From positions 169,258,518-169,322,517 of the forward strand of contig CM061067.1 in assembly GCA_030762895.1 (NCBI GenBank): a stretch of DNA of 64,000 nt, given 5' to 3'. The first letter of the stretch is position 1. Each line of letters starts with the position of its first letter. The position numbers and the translations under genes are program-made. This DNA is from Sophora flavescens (Eukaryota; Streptophyta; Magnoliopsida; Fabales; Fabaceae). Below, in pieces: positions 9,763-21,871 of the stretch. The notes below the pieces were generated by a model, which saw nothing but the letters and a program-made list of their open reading frames with translations, did not search any database and was not told where the DNA came from.

Positions 9763-10085
9763 ATAGATCAATATGAATCATAGATCCAATAACTCATATC
9801 ATGTACGCCACTGAGATGTTGTATTATTGTAAAAAAAAACCGTGTCCAAATAGAGCAAAGCTCATGAATAGGTATATGGGTCCCAAAAGACATGCGTTGG
9901 TCTCCTTAACTATAATTGGTATATACTTTACGCAACATTATACGAAACCTTTATACCTTATTTCCGTCTTCATTTAAGATATTCGTTTCTATCCCATGTT
10001 CTTCCTCCCCCTTCTTTTCTTCATCCAAACTATCTTCTTGCTTCCACCCGCTAACCAAAATAAAGACCCAAATCCAACCTTTAGG
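9763..10085. other. Right junction of viral sequence and flanking DNA
   Basis: The viral reading frames end at 9762. The exact junction is not clear. No gene or repeat recognised from about 9840 to 10085. Confidence 0.5.
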
Positions 10086-10437
10086 ATATGTTTGGGAAGA
10101 TATTGTGAATGATTAGTAATGGAGTGGAGTTCGATTATGTTTGAAAGTTTTTAAGGGGATTGAAAGAGTGGAGTGATTAATAATGGAGTGGAGTGGAAAT
10201 ATAAGAACATTTCACTCTATTATTTGTTTGGAAGTTTAACGAGGGAATGAAAGAAAATTTCAAATCCCTCGATTTGGAGGGTATGAAGATGAGAGGTTTT
10301 GAACGCAGTGAAGTGATTTGTATTACCATCCTCAATCATCTCACTTCGTTTATGAAGAAACTCTCAAATAATGAGTCAATAAATTTACATGACTCCACTC
10401 AGTTAATAATCATCTCACTGCATCCTTCCCAACATAA
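10086..10437. mobile_element. MITE with imperfect terminal inverted repeats
   Basis: The left end (ATGTTTGGGAAGATATTGTG) and the inverted right end (ATGTTGGGAAGGATGCAGTG) match with a few differences, and the similarity continues inward about 45 bp through the GGAGTGGAGT blocks. Length about 350 bp, with no transposase. The target duplication is not clear, so the superfamily is unassigned. Confidence 0.6.
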
Positions 10438-11450
10438 ACATAAGTGACGAAGCTGGGCATCTATTAATGGGTCATCTAATTTGTTTATTTTGTTTTCTTT
10501 CACTGTTTTGATTTCTTTTAAATAGAAAAAGTTTGCTGCCATATTATTAATGGGCCAAATGCCTCACAGATTGGGCCAAATTTGAGCAGAATAACAATGC
10601 GCTAATAGGAGATGAGAAAAGAGATTTCGTGGGTCTTAATTCGAGATTAATAGGAATATTTCTAGGTCAAAAATAAAATAAAAATAAAAAATTAATTAGC
10701 ATAAATTGTCAGTGAAAAAATGTTTATATAATTGAAAAAATGTTTATATAATAAATAACTATGATTTGTCAAATCATTAAAAATATTTGACTCTTATAAT
10801 AATTACCTTAAAAGTCAAATATAAGATTGTAATTGGTTGACAGTATAAAAAAATTTATATTGACAATATATCAAAATTAAATTCAAAGAATAAAAATACT
10901 AAAAATATAAAACAAAAGCAAATTATTATTTTTTGGTTAGTTGGAGAGTAGATTTAATATTAGATGAACTTTTTAATAGTAACTAAGCATGAATAAAAAT
11001 CATGAAAATATCATAAAAAATAAAAACGACAAAACACTAGAATTAGGAAATGATAAAAATATGAAAACTTTATTGTTTGAGTAATTTATTTTCTCAAGTG
11101 ATGTATGATTGTAAGGGTTACAGTTTAATCATCTTTAACCTTGTGCAAAAACAAATTTATTTTGAAATATATATATATTTTTTAAAAATGTCCTTCAAAT
11201 AAAGTTATTTATTATTTATATTTTTTAAAAAAATTCACAAAATTATATGATATTGATGTATGATTTTTTTCACAAAATGTTTTTTTTTAAATAAAAAAAC
11301 TTGACTTTGAATTCCCCATGATACTGATGATACGTAAGAGCAGAATCTCAATTTTGTAAACCCAAAAATAAGTTTTTCTTATTTTTATTTTTTCTATCTT
11401 TTAATTCGGGCAAAATAAATATTTTTAAAAATTGTCAATTAATCTTTGTA
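10438..11450. other. AT-rich intergenic DNA with one MITE-like block
   Basis: No gene seen. The block at about 10705-10880 shares AAAATATTTGACT, CCTTAAAAGTCA and GGTTGACAGTATAAAAA with two blocks near 44236-44425 and 44518-44697, so it is a third copy of the same short repeat family. It contains a local duplication of ATTGAAAAAATGTTTATATA. Confidence 0.5.
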
Positions 11451-11455
11451 ACTAG

Positions 11456-13423
11456 TGAAATAGACAACTATAAACACGAGAAGGGGGGTTGAATTGTGTT
11501 TATCAAAATTTAAGCAAAGCTGAAATCTTTTCGCAAACAGAAAGCTAGCTTTGGACGAGTGGAAAAATACAGGATGGACGGGTGACAATTGCACACACAC
11601 CACTTGACAGATGCAAGAAAAACTAAAGCAATTAAAGAGTTTAAGGGAAGAGAGATTGACACAGTGATTTATCCTGGTTCACTCTTCAAATCAAAGAGCT
11701 ACGTCCAGTCCTTGGCAGCACCAAGATTTATCCACTATAACTGATAAGGTTCTGAGACTCAAGTATTATTTGCACCACCCTAGCCTCTTTTTTCACACCT
11801 AGGCTCCAAGACAAGTATTGTTTTCACACCTAGCCTCTTCAGGCTCACTTAGGTTTGTTTGAGAGATTTGGTTTGTAATAAATACAATTTCTCACAGGTA
11901 GATCTTTCACTAACACTCAGAGAGTGGTTTAAATGTAAGGCTCAGGAAAGTCTGCGTAATAACTTCAAAATGATTGAAGAATAAAGAATAAAAGAATGAA
12001 GAAATAAATGCTCAGAGTAATGGCATTTTTAATGCAATGTGTATTTTTTCTTCATCTTCAATGGCATCTGTATTTATGGTCTTCAAGCATTTAGGATCCG
12101 TTAGAGACATCCTCTCAGATGTTGGCTTCAAGAACTTCATTAATTGCAATAGAGTCGTTCTGAGTAGTCATTAATGCAATAGAGTCGTTCTGGGCAGCCA
12201 TTAATGCAATAGAGTCGTTGGTTGTATTCTAACATGAAGGATCATGGCTTTATTCATCGTGCTACAGCCATATCAAAGTTGAGCAGAGAGCTTTTTGTAC
12301 TTTGCTGAGTACACTTCCCTTTTTGTGTAAGGACCAGAGGTACTAGGGAATAAAGCACGTTGGAAGCATTCTTTAACTGATCTTTGGTTCTGATTATCCA
12401 AGGTTGCTTGAGAGAGTAGCTTCTGACTTTTCTTGATAATCGTGAAACTGAGTAGGAGAGAAGGCTTCGAGTCTCTTTCTGGTTCTTGAACCAAGATTCT
12501 GATAATCCTTAAAGAATTCGCGATCATAAGATAAGTGCTTCCATCTTGAGAATAATCACGTCTATCTAGTCATTTGAGTTTTCATTCGGGCTAGTAGACG
12601 AGCTCCATATTAAGGACTTAGCAAGTTCAAAGACTAGTGGACGAGCGCTCCTGTCACCTTTAGTGGACGAGAGCTTCTGTCACCTTTAGTGGACGAGAGC
12701 CTTTGTTAGTCTGGTGGACGAGAGTCTCAGTTATTTTACTGGACGAGAGTCTCAGTTACTCTGGTGGACGAGAGTTTCAGTTAGTCTGCTGGACGAGAGT
12801 CTCAGTCACTCTACTGGACGAGAGTCACTTGTTCTTCAGTGGACAAATACATTCTGACCTTAATGGATGAGCTCCATCTGCTTCCTTAATGGACGAGCTA
12901 CATATGCCACGTTATTGGATGGACCATTTTGATACCTCACTGGACGGTCTTTTCTGATATTTTGATGGACGCGCTCCAAGTGCCACGTCAGTGGACGGAT
13001 AATTTTGATACCTCACTGGACGGGTTTTTTCTGATACTTTGAGTAGACGCGGCCTTCTGTTGTTTTTAGTAGACGCGGCCTTCTGATACTTTTTGGTGGA
13101 CGCGGCCTTCTGATATTTTTATTAGATGCGGCCTTCTGATACTTTTTAGTAGACGCGGTCTTCTAATATTTTTATTGGACGCGGGTTTCTTTCTCTTGTG
13201 TTTTGGACGTGCGCTACAAACACTACAGTGTTGGACGTCTGCTTGTTACACTTTGTTGGACGTCTGCTTGTTTCACTTTGTTGGACGTCTGATTCTATTT
13301 CTTAATCTGCACACTCAATAGATAGGTTAGCAACCAATATGAAGGTTAATTAAATCATTAACCAATGTTTAGTTTTCATCAAAACTTAGGGAAATGCATA
13401 TCAAACATTTTAGAGACTTAACA
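11456..13423 (-). repeat. Copia-1 3' LTR
   Basis: A 1968-bp LTR, reading TGAAATAG at its left end and ACTTAACA at its right on the plus strand. It includes the GGACGAG repeat array at 12595-13290. A polypurine tract abuts it on the right. It matches 24316-26366 closely. Confidence 0.93.
12595..13290. repeat. GGACGAG tandem repeat array in LTR
   Basis: A run of degenerate 20-35 bp units, each carrying GGACGAG, GGACG or AGACGCGG, for example TGGACGAGAGTCTCAGTTA. The unit drifts along the array from CGAGAGTCTC to CGCGGCCTTCTGATA to CGTCTGCTTG. The same array is at 25550-26240 in the other LTR. Confidence 0.85.
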
Positions 13424-13438
13424 ATCTCCCCCTTTTTG
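13424..13438 (-). other. Copia-1 polypurine tract
   Basis: On the minus strand AAAAAGGGGGAGAT directly precedes the 3' LTR, the standard plus-strand primer position. Confidence 0.85.
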
Positions 13439-13804
13439 ATGATGACAAACATTGAGATGATTTAATGAACCTCAGAAAATATCAACAAAGAAAATAGCAT
13501 ATATAGACAGGTTGAAATTTTCTTAAGTGAACAGGTCATATCATATTCATTCTCCCATTCTATTTCTCCCACCATTCTCCCTATTCATTTCTCCCTTTCT
13601 CCCTATTCATTTCTCCCTTTCTCCCCCTTTTGTCAACATCAAAAAGGGTTATCAAGTTTTATTTATGTGTTTTATCAAAAAGGGTTAGACATACTCCACT
13701 TAAACTATTGTATCATTACTCCCCCTGAACTAATGCTTAGTTGAAAGAACATGTATATAGGAGTAATGACAGATTTATCACAGACAGCTTAACATTCAGA
13801 CATG

Positions 13805-14557
13805 TCATTCAACAATGCAATGCATGTTTAGATTATCTCTAATAAATAAAAACCTTTCTTCTGCGAGGGGTTTAGTGAAAATATCAGCCCGTTGATTTTC
13901 AGTTTTAACAAACTTAATATCAAAGATGCCTTTTTGAACATAATCCCTAATGAAATGATGTTTGATTTCAATATGCTTAGCCTTAGAATACTGAATTGGA
14001 TTTTTAGTTAAGCATATAGAACTGGAATTATCACACCATACAGATATGTTATGTTCATAAATAGAGTAATCCTCAAGTTGATGTTTTACCCATAAGAGTT
14101 GAGAGCAGCAACTAGCAGCAGAGATGTATTCTGCTTCAGCAGTAGACAAGGCAATGGTTGTCTGCCTCTTGCTTGACCATGAGACTAAACTTGCTCCAAT
14201 GAAGTGACAACCTCCATTGGTGCTTTTTCTTTATATTCTGTCTCCAGCAAAATCAACATCACAATATCCCACTAATCTGTATTCTTTTGATCTTAAATAC
14301 AGCAAACCAAGATTAGTAGTTCCAAGCAAATATCTAATTATTCTTTTTACAGCCTTAAGATGAGATTCTCTAGGATCAGATTGGAATCTAGCACACATAC
14401 AGACACTAAATTGAATGTCAGGTCTACTTGAAGTTAAGTACAGTAGAGAGCCAATCATACCTCTGTAGACAGTTTGATATACCTTTTTACCTTCATCATC
14501 TTTGCTTAGTTTTGCATTGGGTTGCATAGGGGTTTTCATGAGCTTTGCATTTTCCAT
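13805..14557 (-). pseudogene. Copia-1 RT end and RNase H
   Basis: The conserved region between RT and RNase H (YRGMIGSLLYLTSSRPDI) followed by RNase H with GYCDVDFAG, STAEAEYI and the ADIFTKPL end. A stop at 14231-14233 and a break to 14149 interrupt it. The ORF ends at 13805, near the polypurine tract. Confidence 0.9.
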
Positions 14558-15354
14558 TTTGTATTTCTTGAGTATCTCCTTGGTATATTTTTGTTGATGA
14601 ATGTAAATTCCATCAATTGTCTGCTTGATTTTAATCCAAGGAAGAACTTCAATTCTCCCATCATGCTCATCTCAAATTCAGCTTGCATTAGATTTGAAAA
14701 TTCCTTGCATAGCTTTTCATTAGTTGCTCCAAAAATAATATCATCAACATATATTTGAACTATAATAAAGTTCTCTTTAGAGCATTTTTTAAACAGAGTA
14801 GTGTCTATTTGTCCTCTAGTAAAACTATTATGCATGAGAAAAGAACTGAGTCTATCATACCATGCTCTAGGTGCTTGTTTCAAACCATATAATGCCTTTT
14901 TAAGTTTGAAAACGTGATCTGGTTTATCAGTATCCTCAAAACCAGGGGGTTGTTTAACATACACTTCTTCTTCAATTATACCATTTAGAAAAACACTTTT
15001 TACATCCATTTGAAATAGGGTAATTTGGTGTTGTGCAGCATATGACATTAAAATGCGTATGGCTTCTATTCTAGCCACAGGTGCAAAGGTTTCAGTATAA
15101 TCAATACCTTCTTGTTGGTTATAGCCTTGAGCTACTAACCTTGCTTTATTTCGGACAACTTTACCATCTTTATCTAATTTGTTTCTGAAGACCCATCTTG
15201 TTCCAATAACTGACTTGTTTTTAGGATTAGAGACAAGAGTCCAGACATCATTTCTGGTGAACTGGTTAAGTTCTTCTTGCATAGCAAGAATCCAGCTTTC
15301 ATCCTTAAGAGCTTCTTCGATGCGTTTAGGCTCCAAATCTGAAATAAAGGCCAC
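14536..15354 (-). pseudogene. Copia-1 reverse transcriptase
   Basis: An RVT_2-type reverse transcriptase with ARLVAQGYNQ, FQMDVKSVFLNG, KQAPRAWYDRL and the catalytic YVDD (near 14745). The residue after MDVK is Ser where Thr or Ser-Ala is usual. A frameshift near 14640 moves the end of the domain to the frame of 14557. Confidence 0.92.
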
Positions 15355-15386
15355 ATTGCTTGATTCTCTTAAAGTGGATCTGGTTC

Positions 15387-16310
15387 TTACTCCTTCAGAA
15401 GGATTTCCAATAATAAGATCCTTAGGATGATGAGTGTTGAACTTCCAATCCCTTTTGAGATCATCATGAAGATCTTGACTTGTCTCATTGACCGGTCCTG
15501 TTCCACTTGTCTTTCAACCTCGTGCACAGGTTCTGTTTTGGTTAGATCTGGTTGTTGACTTTCTGGCTTGTTTATATCAAGACCTGCAAGATCATCTTCT
15601 AGATCTGATAGTTCTTTATCAGTCTTTAAACCATCATTGAATTTAACATGAACAGATTCTTCAATAATACAAGTTCTTGAATTGTAAACTCTAAAAGCCT
15701 TGGAATTTTCAGAATAACCTACGAAAATACCTTTATCTACCTTAGAATCAAATTTTCCAAGATTATCTTTGGTATTCAGAATAAAACATTCACATCCAAA
15801 AGCATGAAAATAAGATATGTTGGGGCTTTTTCCTTTCCACAATTCATAAGGAGTCCTTTTTAGAAAAGGCCTAATAAGTATTCTGTTTTGTACATAGCAA
15901 GCAGTGTTTACAGCTTCTACCCAGAAGTACTTAGGGAGATTATTTTTATTGAGCATAGATCTATCCATCTCTTGCAGAGATATGTTCTTTCTCTCAACCA
16001 CTCCATTTTGCTGTGGAGTTCTAGGTGCAGAGAAATTGTGAGAGATTCCATTCTCCTCACAGAACTGTCTAAACTGTTCATTTTCAAATTCTCCCCCATG
16101 ATCACTTCTAAAGGTAGAAATACAGAAACCCTGCTCATTTTGTACTCTTTTGCAGAATACTGAGAAAACCTTAAAAGACTCATCCTTGTGTGTTAGGAAG
16201 AGTACCCATGTGTATCTAGAATAGTCATCAACTATGACAAATCCATATTTTCTTCCAGCTAGACTGGCAACACTAACTGGTCCAAACAGATCCATGTGTA
16301 AATAAATCAA
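15387..16310 (-). pseudogene. Copia-1 integrase core
   Basis: The integrase that joins element cDNA to host DNA. The catalytic D-D-E triad is visible: VDDYSRYTW near 16230, FRSDHGGEF near 16100, and QQNGVVERKN near 15990 giving the Glu. The usual insert giving GKSPNISYFHAFGCECF follows. The frame is lost near 15480 in the linker to RT. Confidence 0.9.
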
Positions 16311-16854
16311 GAGGTCTAGAGGTTGATACTTGGTTTTTAGATTTGAAACTTGATTTTATCTGTTTACCTCTCTGACATGCATCACACAAGACATCTTTCT
16401 TAAAGCTAATATCAGGCAATCCTCTCATGAGATTATTCCTTTTTAATTCAGAAATTAGTTTCATACTAGCATGTCCTAGTTTCTTATGCCATAACCATCT
16501 TTCATCCTCTTTAGACATCAGACAGGTTACACTTTGACCTGAGAGATCAGACAGTTCAATCTTATAAAGATTTTGTTGCCTTTTAGCTGAAAAGAAGGTT
16601 TTACCACTACAGTCTTTAACTATGCATACATCCTTGGTAAAGGAAACATCAAAACCACTATCACATAATTGACTTATGCTAAGCAAATTGTGTCTTAATC
16701 CTTTAACCATAAGAACATTAGATATAGATGGAAGAGGGGGTTTACCACCAATAGTACCAATACCTATAACTTTCCCTTTCTGATTTCCTCCGAAGGCAAC
16801 GTGTCCTCCTTTCTTAAGTTGGAGGTCTAGGAACATAGACCTTTCTCCTGTCAT
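16273..16854 (-). pseudogene. Copia-1 protease end and pre-integrase domain
   Basis: Follows the protease DSG motif. It contains the protease remainder and the GAG-pre-integrase domain, with the WHKKLGHAS histidine motif and a CDAC pair near 16380, forming the HHCC zinc finger at the N terminus of integrase. A frameshift near 16300 separates it from the integrase core. Confidence 0.85.
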
Positions 16855-17509
16855 ATGTCACGAGCAGCCACTGTCCAGGTACCAGCAGTGGTGTTTTCTT
16901 TGTCCTGTTGAGGACATCTGCAACAAAAATTATTTGATCTTTAGGTACCGATATTTTTCTGGGTCCTTTTCTGTTAGTTTTAGGAGTCTGTAAAGACTTC
17001 CTTTTCTTCTTATGGATACACTTAGACATAACATGCCCAGTTTTTTTACAGAAGTTACAAATAGGTGTTGATTTGGTTACAGTTGACTTAACAGATACTT
17101 TAGAAGCTTTAGTTGATACTTTATGATGTGTCTGATGGACATATCCAATACCTTCTTTGTTAAGAGAGTGCTTCTGAATGCCAAGTAGCTTAGTCAGATT
17201 GTCTCTACCATTAACAAATTTGGCAAGATCAGAAGTGAGCTCTTCCACTTTCTGTTGAAGTTTTTCAACTTCTTCAGATGGTGATGTTTCACTTGAGATC
17301 TTAGCTTCATTAGACTTTTCAGTCTTCAGCTCATTGTTCTCTTTAGCCAGCTTCTCGCACTCTTGAGATTTCTGTTTATGCTCACTGGTGAGCTTTACAT
17401 ACTTTCTCTTGAGGGATTTGAAGGCTTTAGATAAGCAGTTGGATTCCTCCAACAACTCCTCATAAGCATCAAGTAATTCCTCATAGTCAGGATATACCTC
17501 ATCATCAGA
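16814..17509 (-). pseudogene. Copia-1 Gag, C-terminal part, into protease
   Basis: Continuation of the gag frame after E2: an acidic start, then about 110 residues of heptad-rich coiled coil, then a second CCHC knuckle CNFCKKTGHVMSKC near 17030-17065. The frame shifts near 16890. In the shifted frame the copia protease start WYLDSGCS is readable at about 16863-16886, with a TGA in place of the next codon. Two zinc knuckles about 190 codons apart make this Gag long and unusual. Confidence 0.85.
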
Positions 17510-17514
17510 GTCTG

Positions 17515-18767
17515 TGAACGCGCTATCGCCACGCGCCAAAAAGAACGAGCGTTTACAAAATAATGTAGATAGGGAAGCGACAACTCGGGTATCGTCTCAC
17601 AAGGACTCTTTGGTGTTGTTATTATTAACAGAAAATCAAAAGTTAGTTTTGGGGGGGTTTTAGATTGAAATAAAATAAAGAAAACAAACGAAAGCAATAA
17701 AAACAGAGCAGTTAAGAGATTAACAAATATGCTAAAGAAACGATCAACCTACTGTTCTCAGTTCCCCACTATCATTGGTTCATGCAAATTCCAAGCCCTA
17801 AGCAGATTCTAATCCCCTCCCGGTTGTAGCAACAATTAACAAACGAAATCGCTACTACGGATATATGTTCCTATTCCCGAATTAAACAAACGGGGTTAAG
17901 CTCTCATGAACTAAACGAACATGAATGAACACACGCGAATTAAACAAACGCGATTAATTATAGGAACATAACATCACCGAAATAAATCAATACAACACTA
18001 TACACTCCTGAATTAAACAAACAGAAATATATAGCATAGTATTGAAAAGAGAAAAGCAAGTGAAAACAGGAATTACAGAACCTCAAATGTAAATGGAAAC
18101 CAATCCCAGTAGATTAACCAAGGAGACTAGTCCTCCATTACAGAAATAAACACAAAAGAAAATAAGTAAACTACTGAACTACAACTACTGACTAACTAAA
18201 ACTAGATAGCCACCAGCCACCTTCAGTTCTGTCTAAAACTGACTTATATACAACTTCTGGACTACGCGGACTCGCGAGGCGAGCACACATTCGCGAGGCG
18301 AATAATGCGAACAGTCTGCAACTTTTGATCTTCTCGCGAGGCGAGCATATCATTCGCGAGGCGAGACTCTTCAGATTCCAAACTGTAACGCCCGTGACCT
18401 TCAACATGCGCAAGCTGTGATGGCTTCTGGTCTTCCAAGGTTGGATTACTCGCGAGGCGAGTCAAGTGTTCGCGGGGCGAGACAGAATGGTTGGCAATTT
18501 ATGGAACAGTCACCTTCTGGTTCGCGAGGCGAATGAACTTTCGCGTGGCGAGACATTCCAGAATTATTCATTTTTATGACCTGAAAACAAGAAATAACAT
18601 GAAGTACTTTATTCGACTCTAAATTAGCTAAATTAACCTAAAAACACTTTACAGACTCAAAATGTTGCTTAAAGACAATCAAGTTTAATTTGGGCGAAAA
18701 TGATATAAAATTAGCACAAAGCCAAGGTTTTTATTAGTTATAAAACCAGTCAACCAGAGGCTCATCA
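17515..18767 (-). repeat. E2 3' LTR
   Basis: A 1253-bp LTR. At 18265-18560 it has a cluster of CTCGCGAGGCGAG-type palindromes and a CGCCCGTGACC...GCAAGCTGTGATGG remnant similar to motifs of the E1 LTR. Confidence 0.94.
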
Positions 18768-18805
18768 AAATACCCCAAACTTAAACTTTGCTTGTCCCCA
18801 AGCAA
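18768..18805 (-). other. E2 polypurine tract region
   Basis: On the minus strand GCTTGGGGACAAGCAAAG then AAGTTTGGGGTATTT directly before the 3' LTR. The arrangement matches the one in E1. Confidence 0.75.
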
Positions 18806-20127
18806 ACTACAACTCAAAAACTTAAAAAGACTAAGGACATGGCAAGCTTAAGGATCAATCAACTTTGCACAAATTTCAAGCAATTTATCAAAACAATTTT
18901 TCATTCAATGTTCCCCCCTTTCAAACAAAGCAATCCCCACAATCATTCATTCTAAACAATTGAGAATTTCATCATTCAAACAATCATTAATCTAAGCAGG
19001 GGATCCAAGTCACACACAAGAGGGAGATCACCAAATTCAAACAACTGCCTTCCTCACAAGGGAAATTTAGCGTTTCACTCAATCGCTCAGTTTGTGTCAG
19101 GCTATTAACATTGCACTCAATTTCACTTTCAAGAACACTTCCCATAAATTTGATTTTCATCTCAAAATGATTCCCACAGAAAACATGCATGCAACATCAA
19201 AAGGTCTTTTATGGGTTGTAATTGGGCCTGGCTAAGGTAGGATATACAAAGGTACTAGGCTGAAGATCATAGGAACTAAGAGAGCATGAAACACTTCAAC
19301 ACATTGACATTCCACTCAAGTTTCTTTTCTCATTTTTTTTTCTTTTTGCCTTGGGTGACTACAGCCTCTTTTAATTTTCTAAAACTTTTATTTATTATTT
19401 TTTTTCTTTTATTTTTTTTTCTCTTTTTTTTTTCATTTCATTTTTTTTCTCTACAAGCCTTTGGCTCCAACCTTTTTATTGTATTTATTTTATTTTTTTT
19501 TTCTCAATCCCAACAACACATCACCTTGTAGCCACCCCAAACTTAGTTTCTTGCACCCGTTCTCTTTCTAAAATTCCATGCTCTCCTAATCCTAAGATCG
19601 GGTTAACATGGTTTTCCAGATTTTGAGCTTATAACATTAGGTTATCAAGAATTAACAGCTAATCAGGCTCAATGGGGCTAACTAAGGAACATGCATTAGG
19701 AATTGGTTATTTTAGGCTAAGTAGCTATTTACAAAGAAAATGCCTAAATCATTTGCTACACACATATAATCATGCAAACCAAAAAGAGATTCAAGCAAAT
19801 TCAGGAAAGTGCAACTTAAAAAGTGATTTTCACACAGTCAAAAACATGTTGGAGGCTCAAAACCTCACCTGGACATTATTTGCAAATTGTTTGACAGAGA
19901 TTCTATCCCTAGTGTGTGCTTCCCTATCACCCCAAACTTATCATAAATCATGCCATCATAACAAAATCTCAAAGTTCAGTTTCCAATCACATGGGGATCA
20001 CTTTTCAAAAATTTCAAATCCTAGGGGGAAGACAGTCAATACTATCATGCAATCAATCTATGCAAAAATTAATAAAATCCAATAAACTTGCCAATACCAG
20101 ACTCACATAACTCCCGAGTTTCTCAAA
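18806..20127. other. E2 3' untranslated interior
   Basis: About 1.3 kb without coding signal, with a T-rich low-complexity stretch at 19320-19510. Further CCCCAAACTTA blocks near 19543 and 19930 are copies of the polypurine tract motif on the minus strand. Confidence 0.65.
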
Positions 20128-21762
20128 TTATTCAGGAGCTTTATTGAAAACAAAGTAGAAATAAAGCAAGGAAAAGAAAATTAAAAAGAACAAGGTTAAG
20201 AAAAACTCATTGGGGCCGGTTCCACCAGGATCCCACTGCTTGTAACATAAGGCCCACGTGGTAGCCAAAGGGTGGTAGTTCATTCCATGCTTCCATAACT
20301 TGCAGCCTTGATATGGGGGTGAGCACTTGACAATTATGATGACTTCTTTCTCAACTTTGTCCATAAAGTCCTCCCAATAGAAGTGGGGTTCAACCTCTTG
20401 GACTGGCCATGGTGCAAGATCCAAAGGCTTAAACTCCATCACCGGTGGCTCCTCATGGGGAGGTGGCAAACAGTTAGCTGGGGTTACTGGTGCTGCTTCA
20501 ACTTCTGCATTTTCTTCATTCACTGCACTAACAAAGTTATCACCTGCTATACATGCAGAAATTTCAGCACACACCACACAAAGGTTAGTGTTAGTAGAGT
20601 CAGTACATATATCACAATAAACTGAATCAGTAAAGTTCTGAATGTCTGGAAATTCAACAATTAGTTCATCCACCCCATCACTCTCAACACATGCAATTGA
20701 TTTAATTGAATCATCTACTTCCAAAGGTTCTTCATCATCCTCAAGCACGGTGAAGCAGATGTCCTCCTGATCCTCATTTTCTGTATGAACATGGCCCTCA
20801 ACCTGATCTGTCTCCTGCTCTATATGGATGCTTTGCTCAACATACCTTTCAACAAAACAGTCTATACACAAAGCAGTGTCAGTACAATAACAATCAGCAC
20901 ATACATTAGAATCAGGGGATTCAACACACAGTTCATCAATAGAAACATTATCACAATCATCAGCAAAAGTATCTTCAAGGATAACCATCTGTGAATCTTT
21001 ATGTTCTTCAAGGGGCTGTGGAGTTAGCAGTGCAGCCGAGTTGGCGACTATTTGATCAATTAGAATGGACAACTTCTGAGATTCAGCTTTACTCCTCTGA
21101 TATTCAAGATTACTTGCCTCCATCCTCTGTTGGAATTCAAGATTTTGTTGTGTCATCCGTTGATTGTCCTCTTCCATTTGTTGTATCATTCCTTCCATTT
21201 GTGCATTTATCTGTGCAGTTATCTATTTGAACAGGTCCTCTAGTGAAGGTTCGGAAGGTGCAGAGATGGTCAATTGGCTAGGATTTTGGGGTGGTGCCAG
21301 TGGTAACATCAGTTGTGAATCCCCATACCAAGGGTTTGGATGGTTTCCCCATCTCGGGTGATACTTATCAGTGCAAGGGTCAGGAATGTTGTGCCTAATT
21401 GATGCAGCTCTGAAAACAGGAGAGTATCTCCACAGGAAGGCTTCCTTCAAATCAAACCAGCTGACGATGGAATTCGCCTCAAGATTATACAACCAATCCC
21501 TTGCAGCGCCTTCAAGTGAGAGACGGAAAGCTCCCATCTTGATGTGATCTTCTTTTAGTTCTTCAGGTCTCAACATTATAGAACAAACAGCCTGGAATTT
21601 CTTCAGATGCTCCTGGGGATTTTCACCTGCAAGACCACTAAATCTTGGCAACCAGTGCCTTAAAACAGCAAAATCAGGATAAGATATGCATGGTGGAGGT
21701 TCATAGTAAACATTAGGCATGTACCCACACATGTAATTCTCCATGGGAGTACCAAAATTCAT
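20128..21762 (-). pseudogene. E2 gag-like protein, split by one stop
   Basis: An ORF from ATG 21762. The first 179 codons carry a retrotransposon Gag domain (LPRFSGLAGENPQEHLKKF...GAARDWLYNL). One TAG at 21223-21225 stops it; the same frame then runs another about 360 codons. The second part starts with a Gln/Met/Glu-rich coiled coil and continues into a long acidic region with several CxDC/CxxC pairs (CADCYC, CIDC, CDIC, CVVC), and ends in a hydrophobic segment near residue 340 that could span a membrane. Readthrough is possible, but a simple nonsense mutation is as likely. Confidence 0.75.
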
Positions 21763-21844
21763 AACCAGACAATACAGACAAAACTAATTCAGCAAAGAGA
21801 ATTTTTTTTTTTTAAATTTATTTTCTGCTAATAACAACAAACAA

Positions 21845-21866
21845 GAGTCCCCGGCAACAGCGCCAA
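21845..21866 (-). other. E2 primer-binding site
   Basis: On the minus strand TTGGCGCTGTTGCCGGGGAC, close to the site of E1 but with one or two differences. It lies five bases inside the 5' LTR. Confidence 0.8.
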
Positions 21867-21871
21867 TTTTT

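Noticed and set aside
12595..13290. CRISPR-like regular repeats
   Set aside because: Units vary in length and drift in sequence, lie in retrotransposon LTRs and occur in both LTRs; this is plant nuclear DNA.
18192..18465. Small minus-strand ORFs over the CTCGCGAGGCGAG cluster, also at 22547-22868
   Set aside because: Translations of the LTR palindromes, present in both LTRs and without other support.
19672..20085. 137-codon plus-strand ORF
   Set aside because: Lies in the 3' untranslated interior of E2 on the opposite strand, with no recognisable domain.
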